A stretch of DNA of 64,000 nt from Stutzerimonas stutzeri (GCF_002909485.1 NZ_PPXG01000010.1:1-64000); one strand, 5' to 3'; shown: positions 19,019 to 30,993, counted from the stretch's first letter. The notes: a model not told the origin generated them from the sequence alone. Translations and numbers: made by a program.

Positions 19019-20124
19019 TGAGCGAGCACCTGGCGCAGCACATCGAGAAAGCGTGCATTTTCCTGCTCGGTGCCAATTGAGACACGCAGGAACGTTGGCA
19101 TACCGTATCCGGCCATAGGGCGCACAATCACCCCTTCGCGCAACAGCGCCTGATTGATCAGTGCAGCGTCACGGGCGAAGTCCACCGCGATGAAATTGCC
19201 CCGAGAAGGAATCCAATCCAAAGCCAGCTGACGGAAACCGGCTTCCAGCTGAAGCATTCCGGCATCATTCGCCTTGCGGCTGGCAAGCAGATAATCGACG
19301 TCATCCAGCGCTGCGCAAGCCGCTGCCAGCGCCAGACTGTTCACGTTGAATGGCTGCCTGACGCGATTCAGCACATCGGCGATCACCGGCGAACTGATCG
19401 CGTAGCCGACCCGCAGCGCAGCAAGCCCATAAGCCTTGGAGAAGGTGCGCGAAACCAGCAGGTTCGGGTAGTCGGCCAGAAACACCAGGCCATCCGGCAA
19501 CTCCTGCCCTTCGGCATATTCAATGTAGGCTTCGTCCAGCACCACCAGAACACGCTCCGGTACGCGCGCGAGAAATCCACCCAGCGCAGCAGCATCGAAC
19601 CAGGTTCCGGTGGGATTGTTGGGGTTGGCGAGGAAAACAACACGGGTGTTGTCATCAACGGCCGCCGCCATTGCGTCGAGGTCGTGACCCCAGTTCCTGG
19701 CCGGTACGGCACGTGCCTCGCCCCCGACCGCCTGCGTCGCAATCGGATAGACAGCGAACGCATGCTCACTGAACACGGCGTTGAGGCCTGGCGCCAAATA
19801 GGCGCGCGCCACGAGCTCCAGAATGTCGTTGGACCCATTGCCCAGCGTGACCTGATTGATCCCTACTTCATAGCGCTCGGCCAGCCGCTGCTTGAGCGCG
19901 AAACCGTTACCGTCTGGATAACGGGTGAGCTCCGAAAGCGCGGCTTTAATCGCGGCAAGCACTTTCGGACTCGGCCCCAACGGATTCTCGTTACTGGCCA
20001 GCTTCACGATTCCCGCCGGGTCCAAGTTCAGCTCTCGCGCCAGCTCGTCAACCGGCTTGCCCGGCACATACGGAGACAGTTTCTGCACCCCAGGCTGCGC
20101 CAGGGCGAGGAAATCACAACTCAT
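19015..20124 (-). CDS. hisC: Histidinol-phosphate aminotransferase (HisC2 type)
   Basis: PLP fold-type-I transaminase of 369 residues. Signature elements are KLASNENPLGPSP, GNGSNDILELV, LANPNNPTGTWFD, DEAYIEYA and the cofactor lysine in SRTFSKAYGLAALRVGY. It would convert imidazole-acetol phosphate to histidinol phosphate, and in this aromatic operon such enzymes may also transaminate phenylpyruvate, hydroxyphenylpyruvate or arogenate-type substrates. Lying between pheA and tyrA-aroA supports that dual role. It overlaps tyrA-aroA by 4 bp. PAO1 has a second hisC with the his genes, hence the name hisC2. Confidence 0.93.
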   Translation of the reverse strand: MSCDFLALAQPGVQKLSPYVPGKPVDELARELNLDPAGIVKLASNENPLGPSPKVLAAIKAALSELTRYPDGNGFALKQRLAERYEVGINQVTLGNGSNDILELVARAYLAPGLNAVFSEHAFAVYPIATQAVGGEARAVPARNWGHDLDAMAAAVDDNTRVVFLANPNNPTGTWFDAAALGGFLARVPERVLVVLDEAYIEYAEGQELPDGLVFLADYPNLLVSRTFSKAYGLAALRVGYAISSPVIADVLNRVRQPFNVNSLALAAACAALDDVDYLLASRKANDAGMLQLEAGFRQLALDWIPSRGNFIAVDFARDAALINQALLREGVIVRPMAGYGMPTFLRVSIGTEQENARFLDVLRQVLAQ

Positions 20125-20208
20125 AAAAAGGCCTCAGGCCGCAGGCGCCTGGCAGCAGGTACAAGCCGGTCGCCTGTCACCCCACACGCCCGCCACCTGC
20201 AACCGCAA

Positions 20209-21306
20209 TTAAAGAACCGCTTTGGGATAAGAGCCCAACACCTTCAGGGCGACAGCTTCCTGCCCAAGCTTTTCCAGCGCATCCTTGATCAGCGGATCCT
20301 GGTGGTGCCCCAGGAAATCGATAAAGAACACGTAGGTCCACTTGCCGCTACGCGATGGTCGCGTTTCGATACGAGTAAGGTCGATTCCGTTGGCATGGAA
20401 CGGCACCAGCAACTCATGCAGCGCACCAGGCTTGTTGCGCATCGATACGATGATCGAGGTCTTGTCGTCGCCAGTCGGCGGCACTTCCTGACTGCCGATG
20501 ATCAGGAACCGCGTGGAGTTATCCGGACGATCCTCGATCTTCTCTGCCAACTTGCTCAGACCGTACAACTGGGCAGCCATGTCGCCGGCGATAGCTGCCG
20601 AATTCCACTCGCTTTTTACCCGCTTGGCCGCATCGGCGTTACTGGAAACCGCCACTCGCTCAACGTTTGGATAATGTGCGTCGAGCCATTTTCGACACTG
20701 AGCCAGCGATTGTGCATGGGAGTAGATGCGTGTGATGCGATCAGTCTTTGTTGTCTCGCCCACCAGCAGATGATGGTGGATACGCAGCTCCACTTCGCCG
20801 CAGATCACGATGTCGTGCTCGAGGAAACTATCCAGCGTATGGTTGACCGCGCCTTCGGTGGAGTTCTCCACCGGCACAACGCCAAAATTCACAGCCCCGG
20901 CAACGACCTCGCGGAACACCTCGTCGATGGCCGCCATCGGCTTACTGATCACTGCATGGCCGAAGTGCTTGAGCGCCGCCGCCTGAGAAAACGTCCCTTC
21001 CGGCCCGAGATAAGCCACCCGCAACGGCTGCTCGAGAGCTAGGCACGAAGACATGATTTCGCGGAACAGCCGCGCCATTTCCTCGTTATCGAGCGGACCG
21101 CGATTGAGCTCCATGATGTGCTTGAGCACCCATGCCTCGCGCTCGGGCCGATAGAACACCGCCGACTCGCCCTCGGCCAGCGCTGCGGTCTTGACCCGGG
21201 CGACCTCCTGGGCACAGCGAGCACGCTCGCTGATCAGATCAAGAATCCGCTCGTCGAGGCTGTCAATTCGAACCCGCAGGGCCTTCAGCTGATCGGCGTC
21301 GCTCAT
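20209..21306 (-). CDS. pheA: Bifunctional chorismate mutase / prephenate dehydratase
   Basis: 365-residue P-protein making phenylpyruvate from chorismate. Residues 1-90 are an AroQ chorismate mutase (IDSLDERILDLISERARCAQ, later YRPEREAWVLKH); ~95-275 is prephenate dehydratase with AYLGPEGTFSQAAALKHFG and VPVENSTEGAVNHTLD; the final ~85 residues are an ACT regulatory domain containing NKPGALHELL and ESRPS-like IETRPSRSG. Feedback control by phenylalanine is expected. ATG at 21306 overlaps the serC stop (TGATG-like junction), so the start is secure. Confidence 0.97.
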   Translation of the reverse strand: MSDADQLKALRVRIDSLDERILDLISERARCAQEVARVKTAALAEGESAVFYRPEREAWVLKHIMELNRGPLDNEEMARLFREIMSSCLALEQPLRVAYLGPEGTFSQAAALKHFGHAVISKPMAAIDEVFREVVAGAVNFGVVPVENSTEGAVNHTLDSFLEHDIVICGEVELRIHHHLLVGETTKTDRITRIYSHAQSLAQCRKWLDAHYPNVERVAVSSNADAAKRVKSEWNSAAIAGDMAAQLYGLSKLAEKIEDRPDNSTRFLIIGSQEVPPTGDDKTSIIVSMRNKPGALHELLVPFHANGIDLTRIETRPSRSGKWTYVFFIDFLGHHQDPLIKDALEKLGQEAVALKVLGSYPKAVL

Positions 21307-22391
21307 CAACCGTGCTCCTTCTCGAACTCGGCCATGTAGGCTACAAGTGCTTCAACCGCATCCAGGCCGACGGCGTTATAAATCGAAGCGCGCATGCCGC
21401 CAACGGATCGATGCCCCTTGAGATTCAACAAGCCACGCGCGTCTGCGCCCGTAAGGAACGCCTTGTCCAGACGCTCATCAGCCAGACGGAACGGTACGTT
21501 CATCCACGAGCGCGCATTGATGGCGATCGGGTTGGTGTAGAAGTCGCTGGCGTCGATGGCACCATAGAGCATTTCCTTCTTGGCGCGATTGCGCTGCTCC
21601 ATCGCCTCGACGCCACCCTGCTCCTTCAGCCACTCAAAGACCAGCCCCGAAAGGTACCAGGAGAAAGTCGCAGGCGTGTTGTACATCGAGCCGTTATCCG
21701 CCGCGACCTTGTAGTCGAGCATGGTCGGGCAAGCAGAGCGCGCACGACCGAGCAAATCCTCACGAACGATGACGACCACCAGCCCGGACGGGCCAATGTT
21801 TTTCTGTGCACCGGCGTAGATAAGTCCGAACTTCGATACATCGACTGTCCGCGACAGGATGTCCGAAGACATGTCGACAACCAGAGGCGTGTCCCCCAGG
21901 TCCGGAACCCAATCGAACTGCAGGCCACCGATGGTCTCGTTGCTTGCATAGTGGAGATACGCAGCGCGCTCACTGAGCTGCCACTCGTTCTGCCCAGGAA
22001 TGGCAAAGTAATCAAGCGACTTGGCGCTCGCAGCTACGTTGACGTTACCGAAACGACGTGCCTCCTCGACCGCTTTGCGCGACCAGATCCCCGTATCGAT
22101 GTAGTCGGCAACCCCATCTTCCGGCAGCAGGTTCAGCGGAATTTCAGCAAACTGCTGACTGGCCCCACCCTGCAGGAAGAGAACCTTGTAGTTGGACGGA
22201 ATTGACAGCAGTTCACGCAGGTCTTGTTCGGCCTTCTCCGCGATAGCGGTGTACTCGTCGCTACGATGACTCATCTCCATGACGGACAGGCCCTTGCCAT
22301 GCCAGTCAAGAAGCTCCGCCTGGGCGCGCTGAAGGACAGCTTCGGGAAGCGCAGCCGGACCGGCACAGAAGTTAAAGGCGCGTTTGCTCAC
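21306..22391 (-). CDS. serC: Phosphoserine aminotransferase
   Basis: Makes 3-phosphoserine from phosphohydroxypyruvate (serine synthesis) and also serves in pyridoxal phosphate synthesis; 361 residues. It begins with the family N-terminus (NFCAGPAALP); the PLP lysine is Lys197 in YAGAQKNIGPSG, and SHRSDEYT is present. The start codon is GTG, with a weak AGAGAA upstream. serC-pheA-hisC-tyrA/aroA forms a tight supra-operon known from pseudomonads. gyrA lies 115 bp upstream. Confidence 0.97.
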   Translation of the reverse strand: MSKRAFNFCAGPAALPEAVLQRAQAELLDWHGKGLSVMEMSHRSDEYTAIAEKAEQDLRELLSIPSNYKVLFLQGGASQQFAEIPLNLLPEDGVADYIDTGIWSRKAVEEARRFGNVNVAASAKSLDYFAIPGQNEWQLSERAAYLHYASNETIGGLQFDWVPDLGDTPLVVDMSSDILSRTVDVSKFGLIYAGAQKNIGPSGLVVVIVREDLLGRARSACPTMLDYKVAADNGSMYNTPATFSWYLSGLVFEWLKEQGGVEAMEQRNRAKKEMLYGAIDASDFYTNPIAINARSWMNVPFRLADERLDKAFLTGADARGLLNLKGHRSVGGMRASIYNAVGLDAVEALVAYMAEFEKEHG

Positions 22392-22506
22392 TCTGTTCTC
22401 TCGCTCTTGCTCGATATTGAATCCCGGGACTCAACGGTCGATATCTCTACCGACCGCCGCGCTACCACCTGCCCGGTGTCCCGCTGTTGGCGATAGCTTT
22501 CGCCAC

Positions 22507-25317
22507 TCAATCTTCGTCGTCAGTCGGCACCACGTCCGGAGAAACGTCGCCAGCACCGCCGAGCAGTTCGTCCTCGCTTGGTTCGGTGCTAAGCACAGGC
22601 ATTTCCTTTTCGAGAGCGTCATCATCGAGCAGTGCTTCGATGTCTTCCAGCACATCGTCCTCAGATGGCTCCTGCACTCGCTCCAGACCAACAAGATGCT
22701 CACCCTTACTCAGCTTGATCAGCGTAACGCCCTGGGTATTGCGACCCAGCGACGACACTTCATCAACTCGGGTCCGCACGAGCGTGCCCTGATCGGAAAT
22801 CAGCATGATCTCCTCACCTTCTAGCACCTGAACCGCACCGACCAGCGGACCGTTGCGCTCATTGGTGACCATGGCGATCACGCCTTGACCGCCACGACCA
22901 CGGCGAGGGAATTCGTCTATTGACGTGCGCTTGCCGTAGCCACGCACGGATGCGGTAAGAATCTGCGCGCCCGACTCTGGAATCAGCATGGAAATGATTT
23001 GCTGCCCTTCAGGCAGCCGCATGCCGCGCACACCCCGGGCGTTTCGGCCCATGATACGGACCTTGCTTTCCTTGAAACGGATCACCTTGCCGCCATCGGA
23101 GAACATCATGACTTCCTGGGCGCCATCGGTCACTGCCGCTGCGATCAGGGTGTCACCCTCCTCCAGCTTCAGCGCAATGAGGCCGGAACTACGCGGCCGG
23201 CTGAACTGCACCAGAGGTGTTTTCTTGACCGTGCCTTTGGCAGTAGCCATGAAGATGTATGAACCGGTTGGCTCATCTTTCTCATCGCTGTCTGCATCAT
23301 CGCCTTCAGCGTCGTCAGCATCATCGTGCTCAATGACAAGGCCTTCGGTTTCGTCCAGGTCCTCTTCACCTTCGGCTGCCTGCTTACGCAGCGCTTCCAG
23401 GTCCACCTGAAGCATGGCGGTGATTCGCTCACCCTCGTCCAGCGGCAGTAGGTTGACCAATGGGCGCCCGCGGGAGGTACGCGATGCTTCCGGAATCTCG
23501 TAGGTCTTCAGCCAGTACACCTTGCCCTTGCTGGAGAACAACAACAGCGTGGTATGGCTGTTGGCAACCAGCAGATGCTCGACGTAGTCCTCTTCCTTCA
23601 CACCGGTTGCAGCCTTGCCACGGCCACCGCGGCGCTGTGCCTGGTAAGCGGCCAGCGGCTGGGACTTGGCATAGCCACCATGAGAAATGGTGACGACACG
23701 CTCTTCTTCAGTGATCAGGTCTGCCAGTGTCAGGTCCAGACGAGACTCGAGAATCTCGGTACGCCGCGCATCGCCGAAATCGCGCTTCACGCCCTCGAGC
23801 TCTTCGCGAATGACCTCCATCAGACGGACCGGACTGGTCAGGATACGGATCAGCTCGCCGATCTGAGTGAGGATTTCCTGATACTCGCTGAGCAGTTTCT
23901 CGTGCTCGAGCCCGGTCAGGCGGTGCAGACGCAGATCCAGAATCGCCTGAGCTTGCTCCGGAGACAGGTAATACTTTCCGTCACGCAGGCCAAACTGCGC
24001 ATCCAGGCCTTCCGGTCGGCAAGCGTCGGCACCCGCACGCTCGACCATCGACTCGACAGCACTCGATTCCCAAGCAGTGGAGATCAGTGCATCTTTCGCT
24101 TCAGCGGGAGTCGGCGAGGCTTTGATCGCCGCGATAACGGGATCGATATTGGATAGCGCGACCGCCTGGCCTTCAAGGATATGGCCACGTTCACGCGCCT
24201 TGCGTAGCTCATAGACGGTACGCCGGGTTACGACTTCACGGCGGTGGCGAACGAAAGCTTCCAGCAGCTCCTTGAGATTCAGCGTGCGCGGCTGGCCGTC
24301 GATAAGCGCGACCACGTTGATACCAAACACGCTCTGCAGCTGAGTCTGCGCATATAGATTATTGAGGATCACCTCAGGCACTTCGCCGCGACGCAGCTCA
24401 ATTACCACCCGCATGCCGTCCTTGTCGGACTCGTCACGCAGTTCGGTAATGCCTTCGATCTTCTTCTCTTTCACCAGCTCGGCGATCTTCTCGATCAACC
24501 GTGCCTTGTTCAACTGATAAGGCAGCTCGGTGATGATGATCTGCTGACGGCCACCGACCTTGTCGATATCTTCGATATCGGCGCGTGCACGGATATAAAT
24601 GCGGCCACGCCCGGTGCGGTATGCCTCGACGATCCCGGCACGGCCATTGATGATGGCGGCAGTGGGGAAATCGGGACCCGGAATGAACTGCATCAGCTCA
24701 TCAATGGTGATATCGGCGTTGTCGATCAGCGCCAGACAGCCATCGATGACTTCGCCCAGGTTATGCGGCGGGATGTTGGTTGCCATACCTACCGCAATAC
24801 CACTGGAGCCGTTCACCAGCAGGTTCGGCACCTTCGTCGGCATAACTGCCGGAATCTGCTCGGTGCCATCGTAGTTAGGCACCCAGTCGACGGTCTCTTT
24901 TTCCAAATCAGCCAGCAGCTCGTGCGCCAGCTTGGCCATGCGCACTTCTGTGTAACGCATTGCCGCGGCACTGTCGCCATCGACCGAACCGAAGTTGCCC
25001 TGACCATCGACCAGCATGTAGCGCAGCGAGAACGGCTGCGCCATACGCACGATCGTGTCGTACACCGCGGAGTCGCCGTGAGGGTGATACTTACCGATCA
25101 CATCACCGACCACACGGGCGGATTTCTTGTACGGCTTGTTCCAGTCATTGCCAAGCTCGCTCATGGCGAACAGCACGCGGCGGTGTACCGGTTTCAGGCC
25201 ATCGCGCGCGTCCGGCAGCGCACGGCCAATGATCACGCTCATGGCGTAATCAAGGTAGGACTGCTTGAGCTCGTCTTCGATATTGACCGGGAGGATTTCT
25301 TTGGCCAGTTCGCCCAT
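22507..25317 (-). CDS. gyrA: DNA gyrase subunit A
   Basis: Breakage-reunion subunit of gyrase, 936 residues. Catalytic Tyr122 (AMRYTEVR), the GyrA box QRRGGRGK and six beta-pinwheel blades are recognisable. In the quinolone-resistance region residue 83 is Ser and 87 is Asp (HGDSAVYD), the susceptible state. An acidic Glu/Asp-rich insert in the C-terminal domain ([11 protein letters not shown]...) and an acidic C-terminal tail are typical of pseudomonads. Start [17 protein letters not shown]; upstream frame to 25374 rejected. Confidence 0.98.
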   Translation of the reverse strand: MGELAKEILPVNIEDELKQSYLDYAMSVIIGRALPDARDGLKPVHRRVLFAMSELGNDWNKPYKKSARVVGDVIGKYHPHGDSAVYDTIVRMAQPFSLRYMLVDGQGNFGSVDGDSAAAMRYTEVRMAKLAHELLADLEKETVDWVPNYDGTEQIPAVMPTKVPNLLVNGSSGIAVGMATNIPPHNLGEVIDGCLALIDNADITIDELMQFIPGPDFPTAAIINGRAGIVEAYRTGRGRIYIRARADIEDIDKVGGRQQIIITELPYQLNKARLIEKIAELVKEKKIEGITELRDESDKDGMRVVIELRRGEVPEVILNNLYAQTQLQSVFGINVVALIDGQPRTLNLKELLEAFVRHRREVVTRRTVYELRKARERGHILEGQAVALSNIDPVIAAIKASPTPAEAKDALISTAWESSAVESMVERAGADACRPEGLDAQFGLRDGKYYLSPEQAQAILDLRLHRLTGLEHEKLLSEYQEILTQIGELIRILTSPVRLMEVIREELEGVKRDFGDARRTEILESRLDLTLADLITEEERVVTISHGGYAKSQPLAAYQAQRRGGRGKAATGVKEEDYVEHLLVANSHTTLLLFSSKGKVYWLKTYEIPEASRTSRGRPLVNLLPLDEGERITAMLQVDLEALRKQAAEGEEDLDETEGLVIEHDDADDAEGDDADSDEKDEPTGSYIFMATAKGTVKKTPLVQFSRPRSSGLIALKLEEGDTLIAAAVTDGAQEVMMFSDGGKVIRFKESKVRIMGRNARGVRGMRLPEGQQIISMLIPESGAQILTASVRGYGKRTSIDEFPRRGRGGQGVIAMVTNERNGPLVGAVQVLEGEEIMLISDQGTLVRTRVDEVSSLGRNTQGVTLIKLSKGEHLVGLERVQEPSEDDVLEDIEALLDDDALEKEMPVLSTEPSEDELLGGAGDVSPDVVPTDDED

Positions 25318-25463
25318 GGAAGCCTGGTTCCTTATAGTCAGCAGGGTCCTGTAATAAGCGCGGGATAGTAACACAGACGGCTGCTATAAGCTGAGCCCTG
25401 CACGGAGCAAAACCCGGCCGGCGCGCAAATCACCCGCGCACGATCGCCCCTGGCCATGTCAAC

Positions 25464-26540
25464 TCAGTGCAATCGTTTACGGCTCATCAGCTCAGCCATT
25501 TTCGCAGCGTTAGGGCGCTCTACCACCCCCTTCTCGGTCACGATGGCGTCGATGAGGTCGGCGGGAGTCACATCGAACACCGGATTGAATGCCTCGATAT
25601 CAGCCGCGAAACGCTGCCCATTGACTTCGAGTAGCTCACTGCCAGCGCGCTCCTCGATAGGAATATCGTCACCACTTTCCAAGGCCATATCGATTGTCGA
25701 GCTTGGTGCCACAACCATAAATCGCACACCGTGGTGCATTGCCAGCACCGCAAGTTGATAAGTGCCGATCTTGTTCGCCACATCGCCGTTGCCCGTGATG
25801 CGGTCCGCACCGACAATCACCCAGGATATTCCCTTCGATTTCATCAGATGAGCAGCCGCCGAATCGACATTCAACGTGGCAGGCACCTCATCACCCAGCA
25901 GCTCCCATGCCGTCAATCTAGAGCCTTGCAACCACGGACGGGTCTCGTCGACATAAACTCGCTCTACCAAACCCTCGAGATGAGCGGCCCGGATTACGCC
26001 AAGCGCAGTACCAAAACCACCAGTGGCCAGCGCCCCGGTATTGCAATGGGTGAGAAAGTTCTGGGGATTACCCTGATGGCGCCGAATGAGGTCGACACCG
26101 AGCTGAGCCATCGCGAGATTCGCCTCGCGATCGCTTTCATGTATTGAAATGGCCTGCGCCTCCAGCGCCGCGCAAGGATCCTCACCGGGCTTGAGGCGTA
26201 CAAGACGCTCACGCATCTGATTCAGCGCCCAGAACAGATTGACCGCAGTGGGACGGGAATCGGCAAGGACCTTGAAATCCTCCTCCAGCGCCTGTCGCCA
26301 GTCACCACCCTCACCAACGCGAGCGCGAACAGCCAATACAAGACCGTAGGCTGCACTAATCCCGATTGCTGGAGCCCCCCGAACCACCATATCCCGAATC
26401 GCCTCAGCAACCGCCGCGACGGAGTCGTATCCACGCCAAATCTCTTCGACCGGCAGCCTGCGCTGATCAAGCAGCTTCAGACGCCCGCCCAGCCACTCGA
26501 TTGACTTCACCTTCTCCGCGGCCAGCAAACGCTCACGCAT
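25464..26540 (-). CDS. mtnA: S-methyl-5-thioribose-1-phosphate isomerase
   Basis: Isomerises methylthioribose-1-phosphate to methylthioribulose-1-phosphate in methionine salvage; 358 residues, eIF2B-like fold. Catalytic Cys is in [17 protein letters not shown] and Asp in [20 protein letters not shown]. Start [10 protein letters not shown]; a longer frame to 26615 is not needed. In PAO1 it neighbours the MTA deaminase gene, so the deaminase, a phosphorylase and MtnA form one route; here the deaminase is at the far left of the window. gyrA lies 146 bp downstream. Confidence 0.96.
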   Translation of the reverse strand: MRERLLAAEKVKSIEWLGGRLKLLDQRRLPVEEIWRGYDSVAAVAEAIRDMVVRGAPAIGISAAYGLVLAVRARVGEGGDWRQALEEDFKVLADSRPTAVNLFWALNQMRERLVRLKPGEDPCAALEAQAISIHESDREANLAMAQLGVDLIRRHQGNPQNFLTHCNTGALATGGFGTALGVIRAAHLEGLVERVYVDETRPWLQGSRLTAWELLGDEVPATLNVDSAAAHLMKSKGISWVIVGADRITGNGDVANKIGTYQLAVLAMHHGVRFMVVAPSSTIDMALESGDDIPIEERAGSELLEVNGQRFAADIEAFNPVFDVTPADLIDAIVTEKGVVERPNAAKMAELMSRKRLH

Positions 26541-26627
26541 GGCAGTCTTCCTCTTCAGATACACGCCCAGCCCCATCAGAAAGGATCGAACCGGATGCGG
26601 CGCTCGCGCCAACATATCCGCACAAAC

Positions 26628-26661
26628 AAAAAAGCCCGGTCGTTTCCGAACCGGGCTTTTT
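26628..26661 (-). terminator. Terminator of tRNA-Pro(GGG)
   Basis: Perfect 10-bp stem AAAGCCCGGT (26631-26640) / ACCGGGCTTT (26650-26659), T-run in minus-strand sense formed by the A-run at 26628-26633. It lies just downstream of the tRNA. Confidence 0.85.
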
Positions 26662-26673
26662 CATCTATCGATT

Positions 26674-26751
<78 letters not shown>

Positions 26752-26784
26752 CTAATGCCAACAGCACTGCTGAAAGCGGAACGA

Positions 26785-26813
26785 ACTATACATTAAGCAT
26801 CTGAATATGTGAA
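26785..26813 (-). promoter_or_regulatory. Predicted tRNA-Pro(GGG) promoter
   Basis: Minus strand: -35 TTCACA (26808-26813), 17-bp spacer, -10 TATAGT (26785-26790), 34 bp from the tRNA 5' end. The -35 is imperfect, so confidence is moderate. Confidence 0.5.
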
Positions 26814-26835
26814 AGTTTTTTAGGCGTCGCGCTGA

Positions 26836-27192
26836 CTATTTCCTCAATACCTGCAGAACTTCTTCCAGCTCCGAAATCATCTGCCGGATCAGCTGCTTGT
26901 ATTGCGTAGTATCGTCGCGAGCCTCTTCCCCAGACATACGCTGCCTAGCGCCGCCGATAGTGAACCCTTGCTCATAAAGGAGCGCACGGATCTGACGAAT
27001 CATCAAGACGTCCTGGCGCTGATAATAGCGCCTGTTACCGCGACGCTTCACAGGATTGAGCTGAGGAAACTCCTGCTCCCAATAGCGCAGTACATGAGGC
27101 TTAACCGCGCAGAGCTCGCTGACTTCTCCGATGGTGAAATAGCGCTTGCCCGGAATTGCCGGCAGCTCGTCGTTATGACTTGGTTCCAGCAT
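26836..27192 (-). CDS. MerR-family regulator (HTH) following ihfA
   Basis: 118-residue MerR-like DNA-binding protein. The winged-helix region is [21 protein letters not shown] with wing [13 protein letters not shown], and a short dimerisation helix ([17 protein letters not shown]) ends it. There is no metal-binding cysteine pair in the C-terminus, so the effector is unknown and probably not a metal. It overlaps the 3' end of ihfA by 20 bp. The arrangement pheT-ihfA-merR-tRNA-Pro is conserved in pseudomonads. Target genes are not known to me. Confidence 0.88.
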   Translation of the reverse strand: MLEPSHNDELPAIPGKRYFTIGEVSELCAVKPHVLRYWEQEFPQLNPVKRRGNRRYYQRQDVLMIRQIRALLYEQGFTIGGARQRMSGEEARDDTTQYKQLIRQMISELEEVLQVLRK

Positions 27193-27475
27193 AGGCCTCG
27201 ACTCTCGCTTTGAGCTTCTGCCCTGGACGGAACGTCACGACGCGCCGCGCCGTGATTGGGATTTCCTCACCTGTTTTCGGATTACGCCCAGGGCGCTGGC
27301 GCTTATCGCGCAGGTCAAAATTGCCGAATCCGGACAACTTGACCTGCTCGTTATGCTCGAGCGCCTGACGGATCTCCTCGAAAAACAGCTCGACCAACTC
27401 CTTGGCCTCGCGCTTATTCAAGCCCAGCTCTTCATATAGACGTTCCGCCATTTCAGCTTTCGTCAGAGCCCCCAT
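27173..27475 (-). CDS. ihfA: Integration host factor subunit alpha
   Basis: 100-residue DNA-bending protein of the HU/IHF family. [16 protein letters not shown] is the usual IHF-alpha start, and the DNA-minor-groove arm contains [14 protein letters not shown] with the intercalating Pro. It pairs with IhfB, which is normally encoded next to rpsA but is not found there in this window. It lies 3 bp after pheT, in the usual pheST-ihfA operon. Confidence 0.97.
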   Translation of the reverse strand: MGALTKAEMAERLYEELGLNKREAKELVELFFEEIRQALEHNEQVKLSGFGNFDLRDKRQRPGRNPKTGEEIPITARRVVTFRPGQKLKARVEAYAGTKS

Positions 27476-27478
27476 ACG

Positions 27479-29857
27479 CTATTTCCTTAACGTGGCGTTG
27501 AACCTTTCTTCCAGGGAGGTGAGGATTTGCTGCATCGCACCATTCACCTCATCGTCATTTAGAGTGCGCGATGGGTGCTGCCAGGTCAAGCCAACTGCCA
27601 TACTTTTGCTAAGAGGATCAACACCTTTGCCCTGATAGACATCAAAAAGCTTGAGGTCAGTCAGATTCTCGCCCGCAGCATCACGAATACAGCTCAGGAT
27701 ATCTTGGGCTGCGATATCTCGCGCAACCAACACGGCAAGGTCGCGTCGAACTTCGGGGAATCGCGACAGCTCTGCAAAGGAAGGCATTCGCCCCTCGGCA
27801 ATCTCGCTGATCTTCAGCTCAAACATGTAAACCGGCTGATCAATACCCAAGGAGCTTGCCAGCTCGGGATGGAGGCTTCCCACGAATCCAACCAGTCGTC
27901 CAGCGCGCTCGATACGCGCGGTCTGCCCCGGGTGCAGCGCCGGGTGCTCCCCCGCAACGAAACGATACGCGCCAGCATTTCCAGCAAAAGCCAGTAGCGC
28001 TTCGACGTCTGCCTTAATGTCGTAAAAATCCACCCCCTCACGGGAGTTCGTCCAGCCTTCGGGCTGCCGGCTTCCGGTGAGCACGCCAGCCAACATGCTT
28101 TCTTGCTCAAGCTCTTGCAACTGACCAACAAAGCGCAGCCCCGCTTCGAATAAGCGCACTCGTGACTGCTGACGATTGAGGTTGTATTGCATCGCCTTGA
28201 CCAGCCCCGGCCAGAGCGATGCCCGCATGGCCGCCATATCAGCAGATATCGGGTTGGCCAACTGCAACGGCTCCACACCAGGATTGAACTGCTCAAATAG
28301 CTTGGGATCGATGAAGCTGTAGGTGATTGCCTCCTGATAACCGCGGGCCACCAGCAGATGCCGAAGCGATGGCAACTCGGCACGAGCCTCGGGCTTTGCC
28401 TCAGGCGCAAGCCGGGCCTGGGGATAACGCACCGGCAGTCGGTCGTAGCCATACAGACGACCCAGCTCTTCGATCAGATCAACTTCAAGACTGATATCAA
28501 AACGATGACTCGGGATAGCAAACTGCCAATGGCGCTCGCTTTCCTCGGTCACCGTGAGACCCAGCGATGTCAGCAGGCGCACTACCTCGACGCCCTCCAT
28601 CTCCAAACCCAACATCTGGGTGACGCGCTCAGCCCTCAGCGTTACCGGAGCAACAGTGGGCAATTCGCGCTCACTGACCGCCTCGACAATCGGCCCCGCC
28701 TCACCACCAACGATGTCCAACAGCAAACCGGTCGCGCGCTCCATTGCTCTGCGAGCAAGCAGGGAGTCAACGCCACGCTCGTAACGATGCGATGCATCCG
28801 TATGCAACCCATAGGACCGCGCTTTTCCGGCCAGAGCAATGGTGTCGAAGAACGCGCTCTCCAGGAAGATACTCTGCGTAGCGACACTGACACCGCTGTG
28901 CTCTCCCCCCATTACGCCAGCGATAGCGAGCACACGCTGATGGTCCGCAATGACTAATGTATCCGCGCGCAGAGCGATCTCCTGGCCATTCAGCAGGATC
29001 AGCTTCTCACCCTCTTCAGCCATTCGAACCCGAATGCCACCTTTGATCTCGGCGAGATCAAAAGCATGCAAAGGCTGGCCCAATTCAAGCATCACGTAGT
29101 TGGTTACATCGACAACTGCGTCGACACTACGAATATCGGAACGACGCAAACGCTCAACCATCCACAGGGGCGTTGAACGGGATAGGTCGACGTTCCGAAT
29201 GACACGCCCGAGATAACGCGGGCACGCCGCGGGGGCGAGGACCTCGACTGTACGCGACTCGTCATGACAGGCCGGTACGTCGACAACTTCCACGGGACTG
29301 ACCGACGCGTCATAGATCGCCCCGACTTCGCGCGCCAAGCCAGCAATGGACAGACAATCCCCGCGATTGGGGGTAAGGCCAATCTCGATGCTTATATCAT
29401 CGAGGCCAAGAAACTCACGGAAATCAGTACCAACTGGTGCATCGCTGGCAAGCTCCATCAGACCGCTATCGTCACTACCCACCTGCAACTCGGTTTCCGA
29501 GCACAGCATGCCGTTGGACTCAACGCCGCGAAGCTTGGCCTTCTTGATCTTGAAATCACCCGGCAACCGGGCACCAATCATGGCAAAGGGGATCTTCAGG
29601 CCTGGTCGCACATTCGGCGCGCCGCACACCACCTGAAAGGTTTCGCTGCCATTGCTGACCTGACACACCCGCAGTTTGTCGGCATCGGGATGCGGCATAG
29701 TTTCCAACACTTCGCCGACAACCACACCACTGAAACTGCCTGCGACCGGTGTTACGGCGTCGACTTCAAGCCCGACCATGGACAAACGGGCAACCAGCTC
29801 ATCGCGGGAAACCTGCGGATTGACCCAGCTCCGCAGCCATTGTTCACTGAATTTCAT
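27479..29857 (-). CDS. pheT: Phenylalanyl-tRNA synthetase beta subunit
   Basis: 792-residue beta chain of the alpha2-beta2 PheRS. An N-terminal tRNA-binding (EMAP-like) domain spans ~40-150, with VVCGAPNVRPGLKIPF. The B3/B4 editing region follows with the RYERGVD motif near the middle, then B5 and the catalytic-like fold, with a C-terminal anticodon-binding ferredoxin-like domain (FPEVRRDLAVLV). It follows pheS after 31 bp. Confidence 0.98.
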   Translation of the reverse strand: MKFSEQWLRSWVNPQVSRDELVARLSMVGLEVDAVTPVAGSFSGVVVGEVLETMPHPDADKLRVCQVSNGSETFQVVCGAPNVRPGLKIPFAMIGARLPGDFKIKKAKLRGVESNGMLCSETELQVGSDDSGLMELASDAPVGTDFREFLGLDDISIEIGLTPNRGDCLSIAGLAREVGAIYDASVSPVEVVDVPACHDESRTVEVLAPAACPRYLGRVIRNVDLSRSTPLWMVERLRRSDIRSVDAVVDVTNYVMLELGQPLHAFDLAEIKGGIRVRMAEEGEKLILLNGQEIALRADTLVIADHQRVLAIAGVMGGEHSGVSVATQSIFLESAFFDTIALAGKARSYGLHTDASHRYERGVDSLLARRAMERATGLLLDIVGGEAGPIVEAVSERELPTVAPVTLRAERVTQMLGLEMEGVEVVRLLTSLGLTVTEESERHWQFAIPSHRFDISLEVDLIEELGRLYGYDRLPVRYPQARLAPEAKPEARAELPSLRHLLVARGYQEAITYSFIDPKLFEQFNPGVEPLQLANPISADMAAMRASLWPGLVKAMQYNLNRQQSRVRLFEAGLRFVGQLQELEQESMLAGVLTGSRQPEGWTNSREGVDFYDIKADVEALLAFAGNAGAYRFVAGEHPALHPGQTARIERAGRLVGFVGSLHPELASSLGIDQPVYMFELKISEIAEGRMPSFAELSRFPEVRRDLAVLVARDIAAQDILSCIRDAAGENLTDLKLFDVYQGKGVDPLSKSMAVGLTWQHPSRTLNDDEVNGAMQQILTSLEERFNATLRK

Positions 29858-29888
29858 GCTGTTCTCCTGGAAACTACCGGGTCATGTC

Positions 29889-30893
<1,005 letters not shown>

Positions 30894-30993
30894 TTACACA
30901 ACCTCCAGAGGTTCTTGCAGAACCGCGCTGATCACCTTCCTGAAGCGGCCGATGGACACGCGCCTTTTTGCAAAAGCCCCCTCTCAGATACGA

